Notes: generated by a model not told the origin, from the sequence alone. A stretch of DNA of 64,000 nt from Clostridium tetanomorphum (GCF_017873215.1 NZ_JAGGKA010000007.1:116279-180278), one strand, 5' to 3'. Positions 8,366-18,098 are shown, counted from the stretch's first letter. Numbers and translations: made by a program.

Positions 8366-10351
8366 ATGAAAAACATTTCTGATTTAACTGTAAATACTTT
8401 AAGATTATTATCAGTAGAAGCTATTCAAAAAGCTAATTCAGGACATCCAGGACTTCCCATGGGTGCAGCTCCTATGGCCTATGCATTATGGGCAAATAAT
8501 ATGAAGCACAGTCCTAATAATCCTAAATGGATTAATAGAGACAGATTTATTCTTTCAGCAGGTCATGGTTCTATGTTATTATATTCTTTATTGCACTTAT
8601 TTGGTTATGGATTAGAATTAAATGATTTAAAAGAATTTAGACAATGGGGAAGCAAAACACCGGGACATCCTGAATATGGTCATACTGTTGGAGTTGAGAT
8701 TACAACAGGTCCTTTAGGACAGGGAGTTGCTAATGCAGTAGGTATAGCTATAGCAGAAAGCTATTTAGAAGAAAAATTTAATAGACCAGAATTTAATATT
8801 ATAGATCATTATACTTATGCTTTAGTTGGAGATGGTTGTTTAATGGAAGGTATATCTTCAGAAGCAGCGTCTTTAGCTGGAACTCTGGGACTTGGAAAAT
8901 TAATATTATTATATGATTCTAATAATATTTCTATAGAAGGAAATACAGATATAGCATTTAGAGAAAATGTAGGGGAAAGATTCAAGGCTTATAATTGGCA
9001 GGTAATTGAAGTAGAAGAGGGAAATAATATTAGTATCATAGATGATGCTATAAAAGAAGCTAAATCTGAAACAGAAAAACCAAGTATAATAATTATTAAA
9101 ACTCAAATAGGATATGGCTGTCCTGAAAAGCAAGGAAAGGCATCTGCTCATGGAGAGCCTTTAGGAGAAGAAAACATCAAAAAAACTAAAGAATTTTTAT
9201 CATGGAATTTTAATGAAGAATTCTATGTTCCTGATGAAGTAAAATCTCACATAAATGAAATTAAAAAAAGGCTTTCTTTAGAAGAAGAAAATTGGAATAA
9301 GTTAAAACAGGAATACAAAGCTAAGTATCCAGAATTAGAAAAGGAATTTAAATTATGGTTTAGTGGAGAAATTGAAGCTAATTTACTAGAAAACAAAGAC
9401 TTTTGGAACTTCGACAAAAAAATGGCTACAAGAGCTTCTTCAGGAGAAATAATTAATAGATTAACTAAGTTAATTCCAAATATTATAGGTGGTTCAGCGG
9501 ACTTAGCTCCTTCAAATAAAACTTATATGAAAGAAAAAGGAGATTTTTCTAAAGAATATAGATTAGGTGCAAATTTACATTTTGGAGTAAGGGAGCATGC
9601 TATGGCTGCTATTGCTAATGGAATTTATGTTCATGGAGGCTTAAAGGTGTTTGTAGCAACTTTCTTTGTATTTTCTGACTATATGAAAGCATCTATGAGA
9701 TTGTCATCTTTGATGAAGATACCAGTAGTTTATGTTTTAACTCATGATAGCATTGGAGTAGGAGAAGATGGACCTACTCATGAGCCAATAGAACAGTTAG
9801 CTTCTTTAAGAAGTATACCTAATATGACAGTATTTAGACCAGCAGATTCAAAAGAAACTGCTGCAGCTTGGTATTATGCTATTACTAAAAAAGATGGGCC
9901 TACTTCAATTGTATTGTCTAGACAAAGTCTTCCATTATATGATGAAACCGGAAAAGATACTTTAAAAGGAGCATATATATTAATGGATTCAGAAAAAGAA
10001 ACACCAGATATTATACTTATGGCTACGGGATCTGAGGTAGAATTAATTTATGAAGGAGCAAAAGTATTAAGAGAAAAAGGAATAGATGCAAGAGTAATTA
10101 GTATGCCTTCCTTAGAAATATTTGAAGCACAGGATCAAGCTTATAAGGAAAAGATTCTACCAAAGAATGTTCGAAAGAGATTAGCAGTAGAAGCAGCAGC
10201 ATCTTTTGGTTGGCATAAATATGTTGGGTTAGATGGAGACATTATATCTATAGATCATTTTGGAGCTTCTGCACCAGGCGAAGTACTATTTAAAGAATTT
10301 GGATTTACTATTGATAATGTAGTAAAAAGAGCAGAGGAATTATTAAAATAA
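8366..10351 (+). CDS. tkt: transketolase
   Basis: 661 residues, the full family length, with AAAGGAG upstream of the ATG. The thiamine-diphosphate motif begins [18 protein letters not shown] and closes with [10 protein letters not shown]. The N-terminal SGHPGLPMG, the central GVREHAM and the C-terminal domain are all present. It transfers two-carbon ketol units between sugar phosphates in the non-oxidative pentose phosphate pathway, linking ribose-5-phosphate and erythrose-4-phosphate to glycolysis. Anaerobic clostridia often depend on this branch for pentoses. A terminator follows directly. No truncation or frameshift is seen. Confidence 0.97.
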   Translation: MKNISDLTVNTLRLLSVEAIQKANSGHPGLPMGAAPMAYALWANNMKHSPNNPKWINRDRFILSAGHGSMLLYSLLHLFGYGLELNDLKEFRQWGSKTPGHPEYGHTVGVEITTGPLGQGVANAVGIAIAESYLEEKFNRPEFNIIDHYTYALVGDGCLMEGISSEAASLAGTLGLGKLILLYDSNNISIEGNTDIAFRENVGERFKAYNWQVIEVEEGNNISIIDDAIKEAKSETEKPSIIIIKTQIGYGCPEKQGKASAHGEPLGEENIKKTKEFLSWNFNEEFYVPDEVKSHINEIKKRLSLEEENWNKLKQEYKAKYPELEKEFKLWFSGEIEANLLENKDFWNFDKKMATRASSGEIINRLTKLIPNIIGGSADLAPSNKTYMKEKGDFSKEYRLGANLHFGVREHAMAAIANGIYVHGGLKVFVATFFVFSDYMKASMRLSSLMKIPVVYVLTHDSIGVGEDGPTHEPIEQLASLRSIPNMTVFRPADSKETAAAWYYAITKKDGPTSIVLSRQSLPLYDETGKDTLKGAYILMDSEKETPDIILMATGSEVELIYEGAKVLREKGIDARVISMPSLEIFEAQDQAYKEKILPKNVRKRLAVEAAASFGWHKYVGLDGDIISIDHFGASAPGEVLFKEFGFTIDNVVKRAEELLK

Positions 10352-10364
10352 AAATTAATGTATA

Positions 10365-10395
10365 AATAAAAAAGACGATTAGTCGTCTTTTTTTA
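10365..10395 (+). terminator. intrinsic terminator after tkt
   Basis: AAAAAAGACGA and TCGTCTTTTTT form an 11-bp stem around a four-base loop, followed by more T residues. Confidence 0.9.
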
Positions 10396-10481
10396 TTTTC
10401 TATCTTTACAGTGTATAAATATTTCTATAAAATGAGAAAGTGTAATTTTATTTTATTATATAGTTTAAGGGGAGATAAATA

Positions 10482-12038
10482 TTGAGTATTTTGACAGTTA
10501 AAAATATTAGTCACGGCTTTGGCGATAGAGCTATATTTGAAGAAGTGTCTTTTAGATTATTAAAAGGAGAACATGTAGGACTTATAGGAGCAAATGGAGA
10601 AGGTAAATCTACCTTTATGAATATTATCACAGGGAAGTTGATGCCTGATGAAGGTAAAATAGAATGGTCTAATAATGTAAGAGTAGGCTATATGGATCAA
10701 CATACAGAACTTGAAAAAGGTAAGTCTATAAGGGATGTGTTAAGAGAAGCTTTTCAATATCTTTTTAAGTTAGAAGAAGAAATGTTAGTTATTACTGAAA
10801 AAATGGGTGAAGCTTCTCCAGAAGAATTAGAAAAATTATTAGAAGATATGGGTAATATTCAAGATATGCTTGATAATAATGGATTTTATATTATAGATGC
10901 AAAAATAGAAGAGGTGGCAACAGGTCTTGGACTTAAGGATATTGGATTGGATAAGGATGTAGCAGATTTGAGTGGTGGGCAAAGAACAAAAGTTTTATTA
11001 ACTAAGCTATTATTAGAGAATCCAGATATTCTATTATTGGATGAGCCTACAAACTATTTAGATGAACAACATATAGAATGGTTAAAAAGATTCCTTCAAA
11101 ATTATGAAAATGCTTTCATATTAATTTCACATGATATACCATTCTTAAATAGTGTAATTAATTTAATATATCATGTAGAAAATAGAAAACTTACCAGATA
11201 CGTAGGTGATTATGATAACTTTCAAAGATTATATGAAGCAAATAAAAAACAGTTAGAAGCAGCTTATGAGAGACAGCAACAAGAAATAGAACAGCTTGAA
11301 GACTTTATTGCTAGAAATAAAGCTAGAATTTCTACAACTGGAAGAGCAAAATCTAGACAAAAAAAGTTAGATAAAATGGAAAGAATAGAACTTCCAAAAG
11401 AAAAGGTAAAACCTGAATTTTGTTTTAAAACAGCAAGAACTTCTGGAAAAGTTATTTTTGAAACCTCTGATTTAGTAATAGGCTATGATGAGCCTTTAAC
11501 TAAATCATTGAATTTAAGAATGGAAAGAGGAGATAAAATTGCTTTAGTAGGAGCAAATGGACTTGGTAAAACAACTTTGCTTAAAAGTTTAATTGGTGAT
11601 TTGAAACCTTTATCAGGAAAAGTAGAATTAGGGGATTATCAGTATATAGGATATTTTCAACAAGAAATAAAAGAAGCTAATTATAATACTTGTATAGAAG
11701 AATTATGGCAGGACTTCCCTTCATATACTCAGTATGAAATAAGAGTTGCTCTTGCAAAATGTGGATTAACTACTAAACATATAGAAAGCAAGATATTAGT
11801 ATTAAGTGGTGGAGAACAGGCAAAGGTGCGACTATGCAAAATTATAAATAAAGAAACAAATATACTTATTTTAGACGAGCCTACTAACCATTTAGATGTA
11901 GATGCTAAGGAAGAGTTAAAAAGAGCATTAAAAGAATATAAAGGAAGTATTTTGTTGGTATGCCATGAACCAGAATTTTATAAAGATGTAGCTAATAAAA
12001 TATGGAATTGCGAAGATTGGACACTAAAAATAATATAG
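10482..12038 (+). CDS. ABC-F family ATP-binding protein
   Basis: 518 residues from a TTG start with AAGGGGAG upstream. Two ABC ATPase domains occur in tandem: Walker A GANGEGKST and GANGLGKTT, signatures LSGGQRTK and LSGGEQAK, Walker B followed by DEPTN in both. No membrane domain is present. The linker between them is charged and helical (about residues 245-310: EQLEDFIARNKARISTTGRAK), as in ABC-F proteins that act on the ribosome. Members either rescue stalled ribosomes or confer resistance to ribosome-targeting antibiotics; the sequence alone does not say which. It is monocistronic, bounded by the tkt terminator and a ~300-base gap. Confidence 0.93.
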   Translation: MSILTVKNISHGFGDRAIFEEVSFRLLKGEHVGLIGANGEGKSTFMNIITGKLMPDEGKIEWSNNVRVGYMDQHTELEKGKSIRDVLREAFQYLFKLEEEMLVITEKMGEASPEELEKLLEDMGNIQDMLDNNGFYIIDAKIEEVATGLGLKDIGLDKDVADLSGGQRTKVLLTKLLLENPDILLLDEPTNYLDEQHIEWLKRFLQNYENAFILISHDIPFLNSVINLIYHVENRKLTRYVGDYDNFQRLYEANKKQLEAAYERQQQEIEQLEDFIARNKARISTTGRAKSRQKKLDKMERIELPKEKVKPEFCFKTARTSGKVIFETSDLVIGYDEPLTKSLNLRMERGDKIALVGANGLGKTTLLKSLIGDLKPLSGKVELGDYQYIGYFQQEIKEANYNTCIEELWQDFPSYTQYEIRVALAKCGLTTKHIESKILVLSGGEQAKVRLCKIINKETNILILDEPTNHLDVDAKEELKRALKEYKGSILLVCHEPEFYKDVANKIWNCEDWTLKII

Positions 12039-12136
12039 TAGTTTCAAAATATACGGAAGTAGTTTAAATTTAATACATCCAAGGTTGCCCAGATGATAAA
12101 GAAATAGGCTTATATCACATAAGCTTGCACAATATC

Positions 12137-12165
12137 TTGACTAATTTTTAGTTTATTTGTATAAT
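12137..12165 (+). promoter_or_regulatory. strong sigma-A-type promoter for a short transcript
   Basis: TTGACT at 12137-12142, a 17-base spacer, then a perfect TATAAT at 12160-12165. The predicted start near 12172 is about 36 bases before a strong hairpin. The stretch 12039-12136 between the ABC-F gene and this promoter holds only a 6-bp GCTTAT/ATAAGC inverted repeat (12108-12124) and no gene. Confidence 0.7.
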
Positions 12166-12171
12166 TATATT

Positions 12172-12260
12172 GTTCATCGGAGGGTATATTAATTTTTAGA
12201 ATTATATGCTGGATAAGATGGTAAGCAATGGCTTACTAGCTTATCCAGCTTTTGTTTTTT
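12172..12260 (+). ncRNA. candidate small RNA or attenuated leader ending in terminator
   Basis: From the promoter above, transcription would run ~36 bases, then meet a long hairpin: GCTGGATAAG (12208-12217) with CTTATCCAGC (12240-12249) and an inner GTAAGC/GCTTAC stem, followed by a T-rich tail to 12260. No start codon with reading potential was found between promoter and hairpin. It is either a ~90-nt RNA or the attenuated leader of the MATE gene that starts 87 bases further on. No alternative antiterminator pairing was found. Confidence 0.5.
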
Positions 12261-12346
12261 AGCAGAAATTAAAATTGTTACTTCAATTAAAATTATTAAT
12301 CAAATGAACATATGGTATAAGCAATTTTATAGGAGGATTGTGTATT

Positions 12347-13717
12347 ATGAGTAATTTGACGAAAGGGAAAATTAGTACAACATTATTAAAATTTGCTTTT
12401 CCGTTTTTATGTACAAGTTTTTTGCAAGCATTTTATGGTGCAGCTGATTTATTTGTTGTAGGTCAATTTACAGATTCTGCTGCCGTTTCAGCAGTTGCAA
12501 TTGGAAGTCAGGTCATGCAGACTATAACAGGCATTATTTTAGGTATATCAATGGGTGGTACAGTATTGATTGGCAGACGTATAGGAGAAAAGAATGATGA
12601 AGGTATAGCAAATGCTATTGGTTCATTAAGCATCTTGTTTGCTATAGTTGCTATTATATTAACTCCATTAATGATTTTAGAAGCTGATTTAGCTATTTCA
12701 TTAATGCATACACCAGCAGAAGCTGTAGGGTATACAAAGCAATATATTTTAATTTGTGCATTAGGAATACCTTTTATCATTGGATATAATGCAATAAGTG
12801 GTATATTTAGAGGTATGGGAAATTCAAAGACACCAGTATATTTTGTACTAATTGCATGTATAATAAACGTTGTTGTTGACATAGTATTAGTTGGTGTATT
12901 TAAGCTTGGAGCAGCAGGAGCAGCTATTGCCACAATTTCATCACAATCGATAAGCTTTATTATAGCTTTATTTTATATAATATATAAAGGATTAAAATTT
13001 AAAATAAACAAGAATTATTTTAAACTTCATAAAGAATCTGCTAAATATATTTTAATGGTTGGCTTACCACTAGCATTACAGGATGCCTTAGTCAATGTAT
13101 CATTCTTAATTATTACAGCCGTTATAAATAAAATGGGTGTAACCGCATCAGCTGCTGTTGGAGTAGTTGAAAAGATTATTGTATTTGCAATGTTACCACC
13201 TTCAGCTTTTGGTTCAGCTGTTTCTGCAATGACAGCACAAAATATTGGTGCTGGAAAACTACAAAGAGCAAACAAGATTCTTAGTTATGGTATAATATAT
13301 TCATTAGTTTTTGGTATTTTAGCAACAACATACTGTCAAATATGTCCAGAAACTTTAACTATTATTTTCTCAAATGACCCAGAAGTTATTAAAGTGGCAG
13401 GACAATATTTAATGGCATTTTCTATTGATTGCATCATGGTAAGTTTTGTATTTTGTATGAATGGATATTTCAGTGGATGTGGTAAGTCAGTAGTATCTCT
13501 TGTTCATAGCTTAATTGCTACCTTTGGATTTAGAATACCAATGACTTATTTAATTAGCAAAATGGCTGGAGTAACTCTTTATAAGCTTGGGCTTGCAGCT
13601 CCTATTTCTTCATTGGTTTCGATTGTAATATGCTTTGGATACTTATTCTGGCAAAAGAGAAATAACAATAAAAAATTAATATCAGAAACTAGTTATAAAG
13701 AAGCGGAAATTTCATAA
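12347..13717 (+). CDS. MATE family efflux transporter
   Basis: 456 residues from ATG 12347. AGGAGG at 12331-12336 is 10 bases upstream; the in-frame TTG at 12338 is too close to it. About twelve hydrophobic helices are visible, in two homologous halves typical of MATE (NorM/VmrA-type) exporters. These use Na+ or H+ gradients to export cationic drugs and metabolites. Family-like segments are GAADLFVVGQF near the N-terminus and FRGMGNSKTPVYF in the middle; the matching FSGCGKSV lies near the C-terminus. A terminator-bearing leader lies upstream. The substrate is not predictable. Confidence 0.92.
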   Translation: MSNLTKGKISTTLLKFAFPFLCTSFLQAFYGAADLFVVGQFTDSAAVSAVAIGSQVMQTITGIILGISMGGTVLIGRRIGEKNDEGIANAIGSLSILFAIVAIILTPLMILEADLAISLMHTPAEAVGYTKQYILICALGIPFIIGYNAISGIFRGMGNSKTPVYFVLIACIINVVVDIVLVGVFKLGAAGAAIATISSQSISFIIALFYIIYKGLKFKINKNYFKLHKESAKYILMVGLPLALQDALVNVSFLIITAVINKMGVTASAAVGVVEKIIVFAMLPPSAFGSAVSAMTAQNIGAGKLQRANKILSYGIIYSLVFGILATTYCQICPETLTIIFSNDPEVIKVAGQYLMAFSIDCIMVSFVFCMNGYFSGCGKSVVSLVHSLIATFGFRIPMTYLISKMAGVTLYKLGLAAPISSLVSIVICFGYLFWQKRNNNKKLISETSYKEAEIS

Positions 13718-13758
13718 CTATCTTTTATGTGAATGAGACTAAATAATTAAGATTATAC

Positions 13759-13800
13759 AAAAAATAAGCAGGCAGAAAAATTTCTGTCTGCTTATTTTTT
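13759..13800 (+). terminator. bidirectional terminator
   Basis: A near-perfect stem of AAATAAGCAGGCAGAAA and TTTCTGTCTGCTTATTT (one G-T pair). It serves the MATE gene on the plus strand, and its right arm contains the stop codon of the minus-strand deacetylase. Confidence 0.88.
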
Positions 13801-14535
13801 AAACCTATAGTAAAATTCTTTTGTATCGTTAGTAATGGCTTTAAATTCATAACCTAAATTTTTATAATATTTAATTATTTCAGGCAAAGCTTTTACTGTA
13901 TTTTTATTGTTAGAATTGCAATGCATAAGAACTATAAGTCTAGAATAATTATTCTTATATCTTTTAGCGTTATTTACTAATTTGTTAACAGGTAAGTTGG
14001 CATTTATTCCATCACATAAATTTACATTCCAATCAAATACTTTTAAATTATTCTTATGAAGTTTTTCTAAAAATCCTTTATTAAGTTGCTTTGCGCTACC
14101 ACCAGGAAATCTTATTATATTTGATGTATATCCAGTAATAGCTTTTACTTTTTCTTTAGTTTTAATCATTTCATCTATAAATATATCTTGGCTAGAATAC
14201 ACTTTTTTATAATTATGACTATAAGTATGAAGACCTATTCCATGTCCCTCTTTATACATTCTAAGTAAAATATCTTCTGTGCCTTCTATTTCTTTTCCGA
14301 CTACGAAAAAAGTAGCCTTTACATCATGTTGTTTTAATACATCTAGTAGCTTAGGAGTAATTATTTTAGTAGGACCATCATCAAAGGTTAAATAAACTAT
14401 TCTTTTATTGTGATTAACATTTAATGTATTTTTAGAGATATTATTAATGTTCTTATAGCATAAAAAGTACATTAGTATTAGAGAAATTATAATAAAAGCT
14501 TTAGTTTTTCTTCTAGTAAAAAAATTTCTTTTCAA
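13792..14535 (-). CDS. polysaccharide deacetylase (NodB domain), membrane-anchored
   Basis: 247 residues. A positively charged start (MKRNFFTRRKTK) precedes one hydrophobic segment at about residues 13-27, so the protein is probably anchored in the membrane with the catalytic domain outside. The NodB domain has its motifs in order: TFDDGP (D52, D53), HTYSHN (metal-binding His pair), RFPGGS, DWNVN and LMH. Such enzymes deacetylate N-acetylglucosamine or N-acetylmuramic acid in peptidoglycan or other glycans and can be linked to sporulation or lysozyme resistance. It lies 98 bases from another minus-strand exported protein. The precise glycan is unknown. Confidence 0.92.
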   Translation of the reverse strand: MKRNFFTRRKTKAFIIISLILMYFLCYKNINNISKNTLNVNHNKRIVYLTFDDGPTKIITPKLLDVLKQHDVKATFFVVGKEIEGTEDILLRMYKEGHGIGLHTYSHNYKKVYSSQDIFIDEMIKTKEKVKAITGYTSNIIRFPGGSAKQLNKGFLEKLHKNNLKVFDWNVNLCDGINANLPVNKLVNNAKRYKNNYSRLIVLMHCNSNNKNTVKALPEIIKYYKNLGYEFKAITNDTKEFYYRFKK

Positions 14536-14633
14536 TTTAACTCATCTACTTTCTAAATTTTAATTACACTATTTTACCTCATAAAAGCTGCTAATCTTAC
14601 GAATAAATTCTATAAGATTAATGAAATTAAAAA

Positions 14634-15815
14634 TTAATTAATATGAATAATATGGAAAAATATATTTTTATCTCCCCACCCTAAATCCCATGGAACATGA
14701 TATCTATCTGTAGTGTGTGAATTAATCAAAGGATAACCATGAGAATCCCAAGCGGTAACTATTGAAAAATGATCCATATTATTTCCTTTGGCATAACATA
14801 TTAAATCGCCAAGTTCTAACTTTTCTAATATACTGCAAGGATAATTTTCTTTAGGTTCTGATAATTGTTTAAAAGTTCCTTTTTTTATTACAGTACCTTT
14901 ACCACTATATATTAAATAATTTTTAAATGCATCTGCATTAACAAAGGCTTTGCTACCTTCTGCAGGAGAAAATTTATGATAAGTGCAATACCAGGTACTA
15001 TCAAAGTTTAATCCTCCAGCTTCTGTATCTCCTAATACCTGTGATGCAAAATTAGTACAATCACCACCAGCTCCATTGAAATTTTTATATTTTTTATTAT
15101 AAGTATAATCAGTGCCTTCTTCTAATGAGGCACCAGAATATTTATCAGCGTAATCTGCTGCTTTTAATCTATTGTATTTACTAACGCTATTATAATTAAT
15201 AGCTTTTGGACAATTTGGAATATTAAATATATCACTTTCTGAAAAATCTATGTTTTTTATTTCACCAGAGTATGCTTTAAGAGCATCTTCAAAACAATCT
15301 GTATATTGGTCATTAAATATAATCCAATTATTATCTTTTTTTATTAAATCAACAGAGTGTCTTATTCCAACTCCAAAAGAATTAGTAGTGGGTTCCTTGT
15401 CATCATTATATACATAATTAAATTTATAAATTTCTTTTAATGTCAATTTAACTTTCTCATTGTTTGAGGGATGTACTTTATATAGTAATACAGAAGAAGT
15501 CACATCGGTAAAATTTATTCTCCGCTGATAGGACCAATGTTTTAGATATTTTACTCTTCTAACTTCGTGTTCTAATGCCCATTTACCATATTTTTGTGAA
15601 GTATCAAAGTATTGAGGTAAAGAATTTAAATCACCAGTAATAAATACCTTAGAGCAGTTATTGTATATTCTTTCTATATCATCTTTTAATTCTTCTTTAT
15701 TAAAAGATGATATAGGAAACCATGTTAGACTAGTTCTAATTTTTATATTTAAAGTATAGGTTAGAATATATAAAAACGCTAATGAAATTGAGGCTAATTT
15801 AGTGAGTTTTTTCAT
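14634..15815 (-). CDS. exported amidase-domain protein (Amidase_6-like)
   Basis: 393 residues with a signal-peptide-like start (MKKLTKLASISLAFLYILT). The middle (~residues 30-180) is a module without recognised motifs. The C-terminal ~180 residues look like the putative amidase domain common in clostridial and bacilli exported proteins: YNRLKAADYADKY, the GAGGDCTNFASQVL segment with the presumed catalytic Cys (~residue 253), and DHFSIVTAWDSHGYPLINSH with the presumed His. It probably hydrolyses a peptide or amide bond in the cell wall or spore. The divergent MATE gene starts 190 bases away. Confidence 0.85.
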   Translation of the reverse strand: MKKLTKLASISLAFLYILTYTLNIKIRTSLTWFPISSFNKEELKDDIERIYNNCSKVFITGDLNSLPQYFDTSQKYGKWALEHEVRRVKYLKHWSYQRRINFTDVTSSVLLYKVHPSNNEKVKLTLKEIYKFNYVYNDDKEPTTNSFGVGIRHSVDLIKKDNNWIIFNDQYTDCFEDALKAYSGEIKNIDFSESDIFNIPNCPKAINYNSVSKYNRLKAADYADKYSGASLEEGTDYTYNKKYKNFNGAGGDCTNFASQVLGDTEAGGLNFDSTWYCTYHKFSPAEGSKAFVNADAFKNYLIYSGKGTVIKKGTFKQLSEPKENYPCSILEKLELGDLICYAKGNNMDHFSIVTAWDSHGYPLINSHTTDRYHVPWDLGWGDKNIFFHIIHIN

Positions 15816-16004
15816 AAGTAAATAGGCACCTCCTGAATAGAGTTAAATTTATACTTATATATTCTATAAATATTGTTACCAAAAATAATTATTTTAAAGG
15901 AATATTATTATGGTAATTTATATAAATGCAATATTAAAAAAGTTAACTGCTTAATATATTTTAATAATGGAATAAATTGATTTAAAAATGAAAGGTAAAT
16001 AAAA

Positions 16005-17345
16005 ATGAAAAAAAATAGCATAATAAAAGAAGTTATAGACATATCTTTACCTGTAATTGCAGAGATGGTAGTTTATAACTTCATGAAAATATTTGACATA
16101 ATGATGCTAGGAAGATATGGAGGTAACAAAGTTGTTAGTGCAGTAACTTTAAGTAATGAAATTATAAATACTTTCTATAATATATTTATATCATCAGGGC
16201 TTAGTATAGCAATAACCTCATATATAGCTAGAAGCGTGGGAAGAAATGATATGGAAACTGCAAAAGAGTATTCAATAATAGGAATGAAAATTGGTATTTT
16301 ATTTTCTATTTTTATATCCTCAATGTTTTTTATTTTTAGTAATGAGTTTTTATATATTTTCAAAGCTTATGATAGAGTAAAAACATATGGAAATTTGTAT
16401 ATGAAAATTATATCAATATCACTTTTGCCAAATATATTTATAAATATTATAAATTCTATATTGAGGGGAGTAGGAAATACAAAAACTCCTTTTATGGTTT
16501 CTTTAATTGTTTCTTTAAGTAAAGTTATGTTTGATTTTATTTTAATTTTTGGATTATTTTCAAGAGCTTTAGGAATAGCTGGAGCAGCAATAGCTACATT
16601 GGTTTCTCAATTATTGGGAAGCTTATATTTATTTTTATATATGAAAAAAGTTTTTAGAATAAAGATTACATTTAAAAGAAAATGCAGTTTTAAAAGAGTA
16701 AAGGATATTATTTCATTAACAATTCCATGTGTTTTTGGAGAAGCAGCCTATAGTCTAAGTAGATTAATATGTACAGGTATGATTATGGTGCTAGGTCCTT
16801 CAGCTTTTGCTGCTAATGGAATAGCCAATACTATAGAAGGTATGTCTGTTATGCCAAGTGTTGGTATAGGAATTGCAACTACAACTCTAGTAGGTATAAA
16901 GGTAGGAGAAAGGGATTTAAAAGGAGCTAAAAAATATGCCAGTAAATGTAGTATATTTGCATTAGGAATGGTTATGTTTTTTTCTATTATGTTCTTAACT
17001 ATACCTAATTTCTTATCAAAACTTTTTATAAGTGGTAGAGAAATAGAAGTTATAACTATTACAGCAGCATGCCTACATATAGGGTCTATAGAACAACCTT
17101 TTATTGCTATATCAAATATCTTTTCTGGAGGACTTAAAGGCATGGGTGATGCTAAAACTCCTTTTATTATTTCAACTATTACAGGTTGGTGTATAAGATT
17201 GCCTTTAATTTTTTATTTTATATATATTTTAAAGAAGCCTGTAACACTTGTATGGTGGATAACAAATTTACAATGGATTATTGAAGGAATTCTTATGTAT
17301 ATTTATTTTAGAAAAAAATTCGTAAATTTTAGAAGTTATTATTAA
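16005..17345 (+). CDS. MATE family efflux transporter
   Basis: 446 residues with two six-helix halves. KIFDIMMLGRYGG near the N-terminus, LRGVGNTKTPFMV at about residue 155 and FSGGLKGMGDAKTPFI at about residue 370 are MATE-type repeats. It is distinct from the MATE protein encoded at 12347, so it is not a recent duplicate. The ribosome site is a weak AAAGG before the ATG. It lies directly upstream of the HutP-family gene with no clear terminator between, so read-through is possible. Substrate unknown. Confidence 0.92.
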   Translation: MKKNSIIKEVIDISLPVIAEMVVYNFMKIFDIMMLGRYGGNKVVSAVTLSNEIINTFYNIFISSGLSIAITSYIARSVGRNDMETAKEYSIIGMKIGILFSIFISSMFFIFSNEFLYIFKAYDRVKTYGNLYMKIISISLLPNIFINIINSILRGVGNTKTPFMVSLIVSLSKVMFDFILIFGLFSRALGIAGAAIATLVSQLLGSLYLFLYMKKVFRIKITFKRKCSFKRVKDIISLTIPCVFGEAAYSLSRLICTGMIMVLGPSAFAANGIANTIEGMSVMPSVGIGIATTTLVGIKVGERDLKGAKKYASKCSIFALGMVMFFSIMFLTIPNFLSKLFISGREIEVITITAACLHIGSIEQPFIAISNIFSGGLKGMGDAKTPFIISTITGWCIRLPLIFYFIYILKKPVTLVWWITNLQWIIEGILMYIYFRKKFVNFRSYY

Positions 17346-17419
17346 ATACTATAGTTATATGATAAAATATAAATGAAACATAAGGATATTTTTTTATATA
17401 AACAAGGAGGAAAATGTTC

Positions 17420-17839
17420 ATGAAAATTGATAGTATAGATGTAGCTAAAGCTTCTATTCAAATGGCTATATCATCCAGAGAAGATGAAAAAAAATTAGAA
17501 GAGGTATATAAAAAAAGTGGAATAATAACTGTTGCTGTGGATATAGGTGGAAATATAAATCAATCTATACCTAAAATAGTAGAAAGAGCATTAGTTGCTT
17601 CAAAAAGATGTGGACTTATTAAAGATTGTCATGTGCATGATGGAGCTGTAGCTGGAGCTACTAGAGAGGCTATAATACAGGTTTCAAAAAAAGCAAATGG
17701 GTTAAATGTAGGAGGGAAAATAGGAATTGCTAGATGTAAGGAGCATCTAAGTGTATGCATATTTATGAGTATAGGACTGCTTCATTTAAATGAAGTAGTT
17801 ATAGGATTAGGACACCGTTCTATAGCTGACATTTGTTAA
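17420..17839 (+). CDS. hutP: HutP family RNA-binding antiterminator
   Basis: 139 residues. ATG 17420 is preferred because AAGGAGG (17404-17410) lies 9 bases upstream, against only 3 for ATG 17414. The sequence matches the HutP family: an N-terminal helical part, then CHVHDGAVAGATREAI (H71, H73), and a conserved ending VVIGLGHRSI (H132) that resembles the GLGINHI ending of Bacillus HutP. In B. subtilis, HutP binds histidine and Mg2+ through such His residues and recognises UAG triplets in the hut leader to prevent termination. No hut genes lie here. Instead a UAG-rich leader with a terminator and an amino-acid-type ABC importer follow, so that leader is a candidate target (inference). Confidence 0.82.
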   Translation: MKIDSIDVAKASIQMAISSREDEKKLEEVYKKSGIITVAVDIGGNINQSIPKIVERALVASKRCGLIKDCHVHDGAVAGATREAIIQVSKKANGLNVGGKIGIARCKEHLSVCIFMSIGLLHLNEVVIGLGHRSIADIC

Positions 17840-17856
17840 ATATATTTAAAATTATA

Positions 17857-17885
17857 TTGACAAAACCTCTCAAATGTTATAGAAT
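17857..17885 (+). promoter_or_regulatory. sigma-A-type promoter of the TrpX-like transporter operon
   Basis: TTGACA at 17857-17862, exactly 17 bases, then TAGAAT at 17880-17885. The predicted transcript start (~17892) is just before the UAG array and 18 bases after the stop codon region of hutP, giving the transporter its own regulated unit. Confidence 0.75.
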
Positions 17886-17899
17886 TTATAAAAAATAAA

Positions 17900-17943
17900 T
17901 AGCAATAGTAGTATGGTAGTTTTGAAGTAGGGTAGTATGGTAG
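17900..17943 (+). promoter_or_regulatory. UAG-triplet array in transporter leader (candidate HutP-type site)
   Basis: Seven TAG triplets start at 17900, 17906, 17909, 17917, 17928, 17933 and 17941. The 11-mer TAGTATGGTAG occurs exactly at 17909-17919 and 17933-17943, and again at 18095-18105 across the start codon of the downstream gene. The array lies between the promoter and the leader terminator, where an antiterminator protein would bind. Spacing is 5 bases within the 11-mer, not the 4 known for Bacillus HutP, and it is irregular elsewhere. A short frame MVVWYFFILILICLLRFN (17937-17993) also runs through it, with a poor ribosome site. Confidence 0.55.
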
Positions 17944-17999
17944 TATGGTATTTTTTTATTTTAATCTTAATATGTTTATTAAGGTTTAATTAGTTTACG

Positions 18000-18023
18000 A
18001 ACTCTCCCTAGGGAGAGTTTTTT
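18000..18023 (+). terminator. leader terminator upstream of the transporter operon
   Basis: A perfect palindrome (AACTCTCCC paired with GGGAGAGTT around TA) followed by six T residues. It lies inside the leader, 75 bases before the first gene, so it is probably conditional. Confidence 0.85.
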
Positions 18024-18098
18024 ATATTTGTTCTAAATATGAGCAAGCCTATAAAAAACATTTAAATTTATAATTTAATATTTTAGGAGGATGGTAGT

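Noticed and set aside
10482..13717. Antibiotic-resistance island made of ABC-F and MATE genes
   Set aside because: Base composition, spacing and terminators look like the rest of the chromosome; no mobile-element genes flank them.
17900..17943. TRAP (MtrB) binding site made of UAG/GAG repeats
   Set aside because: TRAP sites have NAG triplets at regular 2-3 base spacing in runs of about eleven; spacing here is irregular and a HutP-family gene is adjacent. Not fully excluded.
17886..18098. T-box leader for a tryptophan transporter
   Set aside because: No T-box sequence (AGGGTGGNACCGCG-like) or specifier stem was found.
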